Assembly: GCA_011526395.1 (NCBI GenBank)
Contig: WTHW01000244.1
Location: 1-5,505 of the forward strand
Source of the DNA: Alphaproteobacteria bacterium
GTDB lineage: Bacteria > Pseudomonadota > Alphaproteobacteria > Puniceispirillales > Puniceispirillaceae
DNA: 5,505 nucleotides
Direction of reading: 5' to 3'
Below the pieces are notes generated by a model. That model ran no database searches, was not told the DNA's origin, and worked only from the letters and a program-made list of their open reading frames with translations. Of the stretch, positions 1-5,406 are shown one piece after another (within the stretch, counting starts at the first letter, position 1; every line of letters begins with the position of its first letter). A program made the position numbers and the translations under genes.

Positions 1-1097
1 GCCAACTGCCAGCCAGCACCGCCTGTGGCTGTGATACCAAAGCTGTGACCTTCATTGAGCCAGAAGTTTGGCAGATCCCATGCAGGACCGATGATCGGGC
101 TGCCATCAGGTGTGTAGGCAATCGCGCCATTATAAACTTTCTTCACGCCCACCTCAGCAAAGGCAGGAACGCGGGCAATCGCTGATTCGATATGAGGCAT
201 CAAGCGTTCCAAATCTTCTTGGAATAGCTCATATTCTGAATCATCTGTTGGGCCATCAAAATAACAAACAGGTGCGCCCACTTCGTAAGGGCCAAGAATA
301 AGGCCACCATTTTCTTCGCGCATATACCAGCTACCATCTGATTCACGAAGAACACCCATTTCCGGCAAGCCTTTGGCCTGACGCTCTTGGATGGCTGGAT
401 GTGGTTCTGTGACGATATATTGGTGTTCAACAGGGATAACAGGGATATCAAGACCGACCATGCGGCCTGTCTGGCGCGCAAAGTTACCTGTACATGATAC
501 CACATGCTCACAAGTGATCTCGCCCTTGTCAGTTGTGATTTTCCATTCGCCAGATTCTGTGCGCGTGATCGCTGTTACAGTTGTGTTGCGATAGATTTCA
601 GCGCCGTTATCACGTGCGCCTTTGGCCATAGCTTGTGTCAAATCAGCTGGCTGGATATAGCCATCATCAGGGTGGCGAATACCGCCGATAAGACCGTCTT
701 TAACTGCCAATGGCCAATGTTCGACAATCTCTTCAGGGGTGAGGACTTCAACATTCACGCCGATCGTCTCTGCCACGCCCTTATATTGCATATATTCATC
801 CATACGATCCTGATTGGTCGCAAGACGGATATTTGATACGCGAGACAGACCAGAATGCAGACCAGTCTCTTCTTGCAGGCGGCCATATAGCTCAACTGAA
901 TATTTGTGAATTTGCCCAACAGAATAGGACATATTGAAAAGAGGCAACAAGCCAGCAGCGTGCCATGTTGAACCTGAGGTTAACTCTTTGCGTTCAATCA
1001 AGACAACATCAGACCAGCCTTTTTTGGCTAGGTGATATAATGTGCCAACACCGACGGCGCCGCCACCAATTACAACGACTCTTGCATGAGATTTCAT
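1..1097 (-). CDS. FAD-dependent dimethylglycine/sarcosine dehydrogenase-family oxidoreductase, N-terminal part (cut by window edge)
   Basis: The first 365 residues are visible, read from the ATG at 1097; the rest lies beyond the left edge. Residues 7-16 (VVVIGGGAVG) are the dinucleotide-binding GxGxxG of a DAO-type FAD fold, and E35 ends the second strand. The motif SGSTWHAAGL at 41-50 matches the DMGDH/SARDH family, where this His (H46 here) carries the covalently bound FAD. Later family landmarks are the EHQYIVTE stretch near 224-231, LGPYE at 268-272 and TPDGSPIIGP at 329-338. The fragment ends in the conserved glycine-rich FAD-binding segment (GGAG, 359-362). Full-length relatives usually add a C-terminal GcvT-like tetrahydrofolate domain, so about half may be missing; that is inferred. 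The family oxidatively demethylates N-methyl glycines from betaine catabolism, but the exact substrate cannot be assigned from this half. AGGGGA at 1105-1110 lies 7 nt before the start and supports it. Confidence 0.9.
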   Translation of the reverse strand, partial: MKSHARVVVIGGGAVGVGTLYHLAKKGWSDVVLIERKELTSGSTWHAAGLLPLFNMSYSVGQIHKYSVELYGRLQEETGLHSGLSRVSNIRLATNQDRMDEYMQYKGVAETIGVNVEVLTPEEIVEHWPLAVKDGLIGGIRHPDDGYIQPADLTQAMAKGARDNGAEIYRNTTVTAITRTESGEWKITTDKGEITCEHVVSCTGNFARQTGRMVGLDIPVIPVEHQYIVTEPHPAIQERQAKGLPEMGVLRESDGSWYMREENGGLILGPYEVGAPVCYFDGPTDDSEYELFQEDLERLMPHIESAIARVPAFAEVGVKKVYNGAIAYTPDGSPIIGPAWDLPNFWLNEGHSFGITATGGAGWQL

Positions 1098-1127
1098 TGC
1101 CAATTCCCCTAAATGTAAATCATTTTC

Positions 1128-1143
1128 GATTATGATGATAATC
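1128..1143. promoter_or_regulatory. Perfect 6-bp dyad (GATTAT-N4-ATAATC), possible operator upstream of the dehydrogenase gene
   Basis: GATTAT (1128-1133) and ATAATC (1138-1143) are exact reverse complements separated by GATG. The site lies 17 nt upstream of the ribosome binding site of the minus-strand dehydrogenase, inside the 131-nt gap after pdxH. This AT-rich dyad resembles the size of a repressor half-site pair. A weak -35-like TTGATT (1145-1140, minus strand) overlaps it, with AATGAT (1124-1119) as a poor -10 at only 15 nt spacing. It looks loosely like a Fur-type site, but I would not name a regulator. A functional role is inference only; a 16-bp AT-rich dyad can arise by chance. Confidence 0.3.
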
Positions 1144-1228
1144 AATCATATTCGCCAAAATGCGCCTTATTCCGACACTCTATGCACCGATATGCGCAAG
1201 GGGTATCTTGTTGATGGCGATCGGTATC

Positions 1229-1870
1229 TTATGGATAAAGGCGCTGTGGCACCCATGCACCAGTATCATCTGGCTTTAGCTGGAAGCGGTCATGGAGGCG
1301 ATAGGCGCCATCTGCCCAAAATTCCATCTCGTGCGGGCGAATGATAAAGCCGCCCCAATGTGGCGGGCGCGGCACGATATCTGGATATGTCTTTTCAATC
1401 TCTGCGACGCGGGCGGCAAGATCAGCTCTTTTTTCAAGAGGGCGGGATTGGATAGACGCCCATGCCCCTATTTGTGAGCCTCTGGGACGGCTTGCAAAAT
1501 AGGCATCGCTGACCTCTGCTGAGACAGGGGCAACATCACCTGTCACGCGCACCTGACGGCGCAAGGATTTCCAATGCATGACAAAAGCTGCCTTTCTTGT
1601 GGCAAGCAATTCATCACCTTTGCGACCATCATAATTGGTGAAGAAGATAAAACCTTCACGTGACCATTGTTTTAACAACACCATACGAACAGATGGCATA
1701 CCATCTTCTGAGACGCTGGCGATTGCCATAGCATCAGGGTCGTTAATCTCGCTTGCCTTTGCCTCGTCAAACCAAGCACCGAAAAGGGTAAAGGGATCCG
1801 CCTTGAAGCTGTCTGAATGAAGCGGGCTTTGTGTGCCAGCTGGCCCACTGCCAAAGGTATCCTGACTCAT
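1229..1870 (-). CDS. pdxH: Pyridoxamine/pyridoxine 5'-phosphate oxidase
   Basis: This cytosolic FMN enzyme oxidises pyridoxine or pyridoxamine 5'-phosphate to pyridoxal 5'-phosphate with O2, the last step of PLP synthesis and salvage. The 213-residue length is normal for the family. Visible hallmarks in order are the FMN-phosphate-binding RMVLLK (62-67), GRKGDEL (82-88), W100 followed by LRRQVRVTG (103-111), SQIGAWASIQS (132-142), WGGF (172-175), the family signature EFWADGAYRLHDR (183-195) and the C-terminal RLYP. The residue after EFW is Ala rather than the Gln of E. coli; as far as I recall, EFWADGA is common in alphaproteobacteria, so I read it as a lineage mark. The N-terminus is shorter and more polar than in enterobacteria. 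AAGAGA at 1877-1882 lies 6 nt before the ATG. It is divergent from the glycine-zipper gene, and the dehydrogenase follows on the same strand after 131 nt with no clear terminator. Confidence 0.97.
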   Translation of the reverse strand: MSQDTFGSGPAGTQSPLHSDSFKADPFTLFGAWFDEAKASEINDPDAMAIASVSEDGMPSVRMVLLKQWSREGFIFFTNYDGRKGDELLATRKAAFVMHWKSLRRQVRVTGDVAPVSAEVSDAYFASRPRGSQIGAWASIQSRPLEKRADLAARVAEIEKTYPDIVPRPPHWGGFIIRPHEMEFWADGAYRLHDRFQLKPDDTGAWVPQRLYP

Positions 1871-1895
1871 CTTGTATCTCTTAACATTTGTTATA

Positions 1896-1924
1896 TGGTT
1901 GGTGGTTTAAACATAACCCAACCA
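1896..1924. promoter_or_regulatory. Inverted repeat TGGTTGG/CCAACCA in the pdxH leader, with a central GTTTAAAC palindrome
   Basis: The arms TGGTTGG (1896-1902) and CCAACCA (1918-1924) are perfect 7-bp reverse complements around a 15-nt spacer. That spacer contains the 8-bp palindrome GTTTAAAC (1905-1912), whose centre is offset about 1.5 bp from that of the arms. The element lies 26 nt upstream of the pdxH start. It could be an operator or a leader hairpin in pdxH mRNA. No run of T follows it on either strand, so it is not an intrinsic terminator. A very weak minus-strand promoter (TTGTTC, 16 nt, TATGTT) overlaps the region. Function is inferred from position only. Confidence 0.3.
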
Positions 1925-1982
1925 GCAGACAGAACAAGTGGCAAGCATTAGTAATTTTCTTTTGCAAACAGATGACATAAAT

Positions 1983-2011
1983 TTGCCCTATTTTAGGAAA
2001 AGAGTTATAAA
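1983..2011 (+). promoter_or_regulatory. Candidate sigma70-type promoter for the glycine-zipper gene (and possibly fabI-aroC)
   Basis: TTGCCC (1983-1988) and TATAAA (2006-2011) are separated by 17 nt, matching the sigma70 consensus at 4/6 and 5/6 positions with ideal spacing. Transcription would begin near 2018 and leave a leader of about 60 nt that includes the stem-loop at 2039-2058. A second AT-rich hexamer, TATATT at 2031-2036, could serve as an alternative -10, in which case the palindrome would overlap the start site. The prediction rests on pattern only. Confidence 0.4.
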
Positions 2012-2038
2012 TCCAAGAGTGTTTGGATAATATATTTA

Positions 2039-2058
2039 TAAAGGCATCGGTGCCTTTA
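2039..2058 (+). promoter_or_regulatory. Perfect 8-bp stem-loop in the leader of the glycine-zipper gene
   Basis: TAAAGGCA (2039-2046) and TGCCTTTA (2051-2058) pair perfectly around a TCGG loop. The hairpin ends 6 nt before the AAGGGA ribosome binding site and 19 nt before the ATG. It is followed by AAGATT rather than a T run, so it is not an intrinsic terminator in this direction. Its place suggests either a translation or mRNA-stability element, or a DNA operator close to the transcription start. Neither can be decided from sequence. Confidence 0.4.
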
Positions 2059-2064
2059 AAGATT

Positions 2065-2070
2065 AAGGGA
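2065..2070 (+). promoter_or_regulatory. Ribosome binding site that decides the ATG start at 2078
   Basis: AAGGGA lies 7 nt before the ATG at 2078. A TTG immediately upstream, at 2075, is in frame and open, but it would leave only 4 nt of spacing. The ATG is therefore preferred, giving a protein one residue shorter that begins MRLTALAAIA. Confidence 0.7.
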
Positions 2071-2077
2071 TAGTTTG

Positions 2078-2623
2078 ATGAGACTAACAGCACTTGCCGC
2101 CATCGCCGTTGGCGCGGCCACTTTGGCAACACAACCAACATTTGCCGAAACAAGAACAGAATCAGTTTTGGGCACAGTGACACGCGTTGATGTATTAACA
2201 AGCAATATCATCCGCAAAACACCAACTGATGAGAAGGTGTGTAATGTGCAGGATGTGCCTGTTTATGAGAAGAAATCAGGTGGTGATGATATTGGCGGTC
2301 TGATTGTGGGTGGCCTGATTGGCTCAGCGATTGGCAATAAGTTGTCAGATTCAAATGGTGCTGGCGCGGCTGGTGCTGTGGCAGGTGCATTGCTTGGGCG
2401 TGAAGCCTCAAAAAATAAGGGCAATGGTGAGATTGTTGGCTATCGCCGCGAAGAAGTCTGTGAGATTAAGCGTGTGATCCTAGAAGAAAAAATTGAGCGC
2501 ATTGATGGCTATCGCCTTGAGGTAGAAGTGGATAATCGCATTATCACTTTGGAATCAAAGCGTGAATATGAAAAAGGCCAGCGTGTTGAAATTGCAAAAC
2601 GCACAACTTACGGCCTGCAATAG
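2078..2623 (+). CDS. Secreted glycine-zipper (17-kDa surface antigen-like) protein
   Basis: The 181-residue product starts with a signal peptide: MRLTALAAIAVGAATLATQP followed by a likely cleavage after TFA (residue 23). There is no Cys at the cleavage site, so it is not a typical lipoprotein. The centre is a glycine zipper of two hydrophobic segments, with G74, G78, G82, G86 and then G99, G103, G107 each spaced by four. This matches the Gly-zipper 2TM/Rickettsia 17-kDa antigen type of outer-membrane or periplasmic protein. Flanking domains are charged and beta-rich, and hold the only two cysteines (C55 and C128), which could form a disulfide. No enzyme motif is visible and the molecular function is unknown; a cell-envelope role is inferred. 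It precedes fabI by 72 nt on the same strand. The start is chosen from the AAGGGA site 7 nt upstream. Confidence 0.85.
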   Translation: MRLTALAAIAVGAATLATQPTFAETRTESVLGTVTRVDVLTSNIIRKTPTDEKVCNVQDVPVYEKKSGGDDIGGLIVGGLIGSAIGNKLSDSNGAGAAGAVAGALLGREASKNKGNGEIVGYRREEVCEIKRVILEEKIERIDGYRLEVEVDNRIITLESKREYEKGQRVEIAKRTTYGLQ

Positions 2624-2650
2624 GCAGTAGCAGTACGGCAAGTAACAGTA
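2624..2650 (+). repeat. Short degenerate tandem repeat of a (G/A)CAGTA hexamer
   Basis: Directly after the TAG stop of the glycine-zipper gene the sequence reads GCAGTA twice, then CGGCAAGTA, then ACAGTA. The copies are too few and too short to call a mobile or regulatory repeat. The rest of the 72-nt gap before fabI shows no terminator hairpin and no convincing promoter. Confidence 0.4.
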
Positions 2651-2695
2651 ACAAAATCTGTGCGATGAAGAGGCGCAGGGGAAAGTAGAATTAAG

Positions 2696-3508
2696 ATGAC
2701 AGCTTCAAATGGCATTATGAGTGGTAAGCGCGGCCTGATTATGGGTGTTGCGAATGAGCGTTCTATCGCGTGGGGCATTGCATCAGCGGCCGCCGCACAA
2801 GGCGCTGAATTGGCCTTTACCTTTCAAGGTGATGCGCTTCGCAAGCGTGTTGAGCCTTTGGCGGCAAGTGTTGGCTCTGAGATGGTGATGGAATGTGATG
2901 TCACTGATGATGCGTCAATGGATGCTGTCTTTGCTGAGCTAGAAGCCAAATGGGGTAAAATTGACTTTATCCTTCATGCGATTGCCTATTCTGATAAAGA
3001 AGAATTAAAAGGCAAATATGTTGATACAACACGCACTAATTTTGACCGTACGATGGATATCTCTGTTTATTCATTCACAGCGATTGCCGCACGCGCTGCA
3101 AAGCTGATGAGTGATGGCGGCTCAATGTTGACGCTGACTTATTATGGCGCTGAGCGTGTGATGCCACATTATAATGTGATGGGTGTTGCGAAAGCCGCGC
3201 TTGAAGCCTCTGTTCGTTATTTGGCTGTTGATTTAGGTGGCAAGAATATCCGTGTGAACGGCCTGTCAGCTGGCCCGATGAAGACATTGGCGGCATCTGG
3301 CATTGGTGATTTCCGTTATATTTTGAAATGGAATGAATATAACTCACCGCTAAAGCGTAATGTGACACTTGAAGATGTGGGCGGCGCTGGCGTTTACTTG
3401 CTGTCAGATTTGTCATCAGGTGTATCAGGCGAAACACATCATGTGGATTGTGGCTATCATGTGGTTGGCATGAAGGCTGTTGATGCGCCTGATATCACAA
3501 CTGTGTAA
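2696..3508 (+). CDS. fabI: Enoyl-[acyl-carrier-protein] reductase (NADH), FabI type
   Basis: FabI reduces the trans-2-enoyl-ACP double bond with NAD(P)H, the last step of each cytosolic type II fatty acid elongation cycle. The 270-residue protein is a divergent short-chain dehydrogenase. It shows the cofactor-binding GVANERSIAWGIA (17-29), CDVTDD (67-72) at the adenine pocket, and LHAIAYSDKEEL (93-104). The FabI-specific active site is Y149 and Y159 with K166 in YNVMGVAK, equivalent to E. coli Y146, Y156 and K163. SAGPMKTLAASGI (191-203) forms the substrate-binding loop region, and HHVDCGYHVVGM (248-259) is the usual C-terminal block. Position 96 is Ala, where E. coli has G93. AGGGGA at 2677-2682 is a somewhat distant ribosome site (13 nt) for the ATG chosen; the next Met (residue 8) has no visible site. 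It lies 39 nt before aroC on the same strand, so co-transcription is likely. Confidence 0.97.
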   Translation: MTASNGIMSGKRGLIMGVANERSIAWGIASAAAAQGAELAFTFQGDALRKRVEPLAASVGSEMVMECDVTDDASMDAVFAELEAKWGKIDFILHAIAYSDKEELKGKYVDTTRTNFDRTMDISVYSFTAIAARAAKLMSDGGSMLTLTYYGAERVMPHYNVMGVAKAALEASVRYLAVDLGGKNIRVNGLSAGPMKTLAASGIGDFRYILKWNEYNSPLKRNVTLEDVGGAGVYLLSDLSSGVSGETHHVDCGYHVVGMKAVDAPDITTV

Positions 3509-3547
3509 CAGCCTTATATAAAAGCCCGAGATAAAAGATTACAAATT

Positions 3548-4648
3548 ATGTCAGATAATAGCTTTGGCAAATTATTCTCATTCACAAGCTTTGGTGAAAG
3601 CCATGGGAAAGCCATTGGCTGTATTGTGGATAATGTGCCGCCCGGCCTGCCCTTAACAGAAGCTGATATTCAGCCCTATCTTGATAGGCGTAAACCAGGC
3701 CAGTCGCGGTTTGTCACGCAAAGACAAGAAGCTGATCAGGTGGAAATATTATCTGGCACATTTGAGGGCAAGACAACTGGCACCCCTATCAGCCTTATCA
3801 TCCATAACACTGACCAGCGTTCCAAAGATTATGGCGAGATTGCCCAGCAATTCCGCCCTGGCCATGCTGATTACACTTATCAAGCAAAATACGGTATCAG
3901 AGATTATCGCGGCGGCGGCAGATCCTCTGCAAGAGAGACAGCTGTTCGTGTGGCGGCTGGGGCTGTTGCTGATATCGCGCTGAAGCAGTTTTTGGGTGCG
4001 AGTTATGAGGTGTATGGGTCTGTTGTACAAATTGGCCCGCATAAGATTGATAAATCTGCCTTTGATAAAAATCAAATTGACCAGAACCCGTTTTTTTGTG
4101 GTGATGCCAAAGCGGCGCAATCTTGGGAAGGCTATCTGGATGAGGTGCGTAAAAGCGGCTCATCAGCAGGGGCTATCTTAGAGATTGTAGCAAAAGGTAT
4201 TCCAGCAGGACTAGGCCAGCCACTTTATGGCAAGTTAGATGCTGAGATTGCCTCTGCGATGATGTCTATCAATGCAGTCAAGGGTGTTGAAATTGGCTCT
4301 GGCTTTGATTTGGCGGCTATCGCAGGCACTGAGGCAGGTGATGAGATGCGTGCTGGCGATGAGGCCCCCTTATTTACATCCAATCATGCTGGCGGGATAT
4401 TGGGCGGTATCTCGTCTGGGCAGGATATTGTTGCGCGGATTGCGATTAAGCCAACATCATCAATCCTGACACCGCGCAAGTCACTTGATGTGACAGGCAA
4501 GGAAGTGGAAGTTATCACCAAAGGGCGACATGACCCGTGCGTTGGTATTAGAGGCGTGCCTGTGGCAGAAGCTATGATGCATATTGTCTTGCTTGATCAG
4601 CTGATGCGCCATCACGCACAAACAGGGCTAGGACAGCTTCAGTTTTAA
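3548..4648 (+). CDS. aroC: Chorismate synthase
   Basis: AroC converts 5-enolpyruvylshikimate 3-phosphate to chorismate by anti-1,4 elimination of phosphate, needing reduced FMN that is not consumed. It is the last shared step to aromatic amino acids, folate and ubiquinone. The 366 residues span the normal full length. All three family signatures are present: FGESHGKAIG (15-24) with catalytic H19, RGGGRSSARETAVRVAAGA (121-139), and RHDPCVGIRGVPVAEAM (327-343). The FMN-binding stretch SNHAGGILGGISSGQ (278-292) and KPTSSI (301-306) are intact, as is H106 in RPGHADYTY. No strong Shine-Dalgarno precedes the ATG, but the N-terminus MSDNSFGKLF is canonical, so the start is secure. It is a monofunctional enzyme with no visible flavin reductase domain. 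It follows fabI by 39 nt and converges with tlyA. Confidence 0.98.
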   Translation: MSDNSFGKLFSFTSFGESHGKAIGCIVDNVPPGLPLTEADIQPYLDRRKPGQSRFVTQRQEADQVEILSGTFEGKTTGTPISLIIHNTDQRSKDYGEIAQQFRPGHADYTYQAKYGIRDYRGGGRSSARETAVRVAAGAVADIALKQFLGASYEVYGSVVQIGPHKIDKSAFDKNQIDQNPFFCGDAKAAQSWEGYLDEVRKSGSSAGAILEIVAKGIPAGLGQPLYGKLDAEIASAMMSINAVKGVEIGSGFDLAAIAGTEAGDEMRAGDEAPLFTSNHAGGILGGISSGQDIVARIAIKPTSSILTPRKSLDVTGKEVEVITKGRHDPCVGIRGVPVAEAMMHIVLLDQLMRHHAQTGLGQLQF

Positions 4649-4654
4649 GCCGCT

Positions 4655-5383
4655 CTAGCGCTTGCTTGCCCCAATCAGATATTCAATATTGCCATCTGGC
4701 CCTGTGATAGGACTTGTGATAGTGCCGTGTAGCTCCCAGCCTTGCGCGCTGATGAAGGCTTTTATGTCCTCTATGACATAGAGGCGCAAATCTTCATCTT
4801 TAACAATGCCACCTTTATCAAGGCCGTCTCTGCCAACCTCAAATTGGGGCTTTATGAGTGCAATGAGACCAGCGCCCCTTTTCGCCAATGACATGGCTGG
4901 CGGTAATGCCAATTTCAGCGAGATGAAAGAGACATCACAGACAATGAGATCAAATGGCTCTGGGATATCTGCAGCGGTCAGATAGCGCGCATTGCATTTT
5001 TCAAGTGAGGTTACGCGCGGGCTTTTGGCAATTTTGGGTGATAGCTGCCCATGCCCCACATCAATCGCATAGACATGACGCACATCTTGCGAAAGAAGCA
5101 CTTGGGTAAAGCCGCCTGTGCTGGCACCAAGATCAACAGCTACCTTATCGCGCGCTGTGATTTGCGGGAATGATGACAGGCCGCCCACAAGCTTTAACGC
5201 GCCTCTGCTGACCCAATTTTGCAACGGGCTGTCGATTGTGATTTGTGCGCTAAGAGAGAGTGTCTGGCTTGCCTTTTTGACAAGGACGCCATCTGCTTTG
5301 ACTGTGCCTGTTTCAATCAGCTCTTTGGCTTTTTGACGGCTGTCAGCCATGTTTTTTTCAACAAGCACAAGATCAGCACGCAT
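4655..5383 (-). CDS. tlyA: TlyA-family 16S/23S rRNA 2'-O-methyltransferase
   Basis: TlyA enzymes transfer methyl from S-adenosylmethionine to the ribose 2'-O of cytidines in 23S rRNA (C1920) and, in some members, 16S rRNA (C1409); old annotations say hemolysin A. The 242-residue protein begins with an S4 RNA-binding domain (about 1-60, including SRQKAKELIETG at 15-26). It continues into an FtsJ/RrmJ-type Rossmann methyltransferase. Seen there are SRGALKLVG (59-67) with catalytic-type K64, the SAM motif VDLGASTGGF (83-92), DVGHGQL (108-114), CDVSFISL (149-156), KPQFEVG (178-184) and GPDGNIEYL (228-236). It ends soon after this last motif, without the C-terminal tail of the 268-residue mycobacterial enzyme. 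The start at 5383 has AAGGTGA 6 nt upstream; the ATG at 5390 is out of frame and hits a stop after five codons. It follows dxs by 23 nt, an arrangement found in many bacteria. Confidence 0.95.
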   Translation of the reverse strand: MRADLVLVEKNMADSRQKAKELIETGTVKADGVLVKKASQTLSLSAQITIDSPLQNWVSRGALKLVGGLSSFPQITARDKVAVDLGASTGGFTQVLLSQDVRHVYAIDVGHGQLSPKIAKSPRVTSLEKCNARYLTAADIPEPFDLIVCDVSFISLKLALPPAMSLAKRGAGLIALIKPQFEVGRDGLDKGGIVKDEDLRLYVIEDIKAFISAQGWELHGTITSPITGPDGNIEYLIGASKR

Positions 5384-5389
5384 TTGGCA

Positions 5390-5396
5390 TCACCTT
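5390..5396 (-). promoter_or_regulatory. Ribosome binding site of tlyA
   Basis: AAGGTGA on the minus strand lies 6 nt before the tlyA ATG, inside the 23-nt gap after the dxs stop. It selects the ATG at 5383 over the out-of-frame ATG that begins at 5390 within the same site. The tight spacing leaves no room for a separate promoter, which supports co-transcription with dxs. Confidence 0.7.
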
Positions 5397-5406
5397 TTTG
5401 GCGCTG

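Noticed and set aside
504..836. 110-codon open frame on the plus strand inside the dehydrogenase fragment
   Set aside because: It lies antisense to a continuous, motif-rich DMGDH-family reading frame and its own translation shows no recognisable domain or convincing ribosome site.
1128..1143. Calling the dyad a Fur box
   Set aside because: It shares AT-rich GAT/ATC character with Fur sites but does not match the repeated hexamer or 7-1-7 pattern closely, and the downstream gene has no clear link to iron uptake.
1132..1344. 70-codon plus-strand frame covering the gap between the dehydrogenase and pdxH
   Set aside because: More than half overlaps pdxH antisense, the peptide has no domain or signal peptide, and no ribosome binding site was found before its start.
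2039..2058. Intrinsic terminator
   Set aside because: The stem is followed by AAGATT with no T run on the plus strand, and no plus-strand gene ends upstream of it.
1881..2201. 106-codon minus-strand frame spanning the divergent intergenic region
   Set aside because: It overlaps the start of the glycine-zipper gene antisense and both candidate promoters; the peptide is low in recognisable features.
2415..2421. A_AAA_AAT slippery heptamer in the glycine-zipper gene
   Set aside because: Although in the right phase, the -1 frame reads TAA at once, no stimulatory structure is evident, and such A runs are common in this composition.
4091..4097. Run of seven T in aroC as a possible frameshift error or programmed slippage site
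   Set aside because: The reading frame stays open and the protein keeps all family motifs on both sides, so there is no frameshift, and the run is not in slippery phase.
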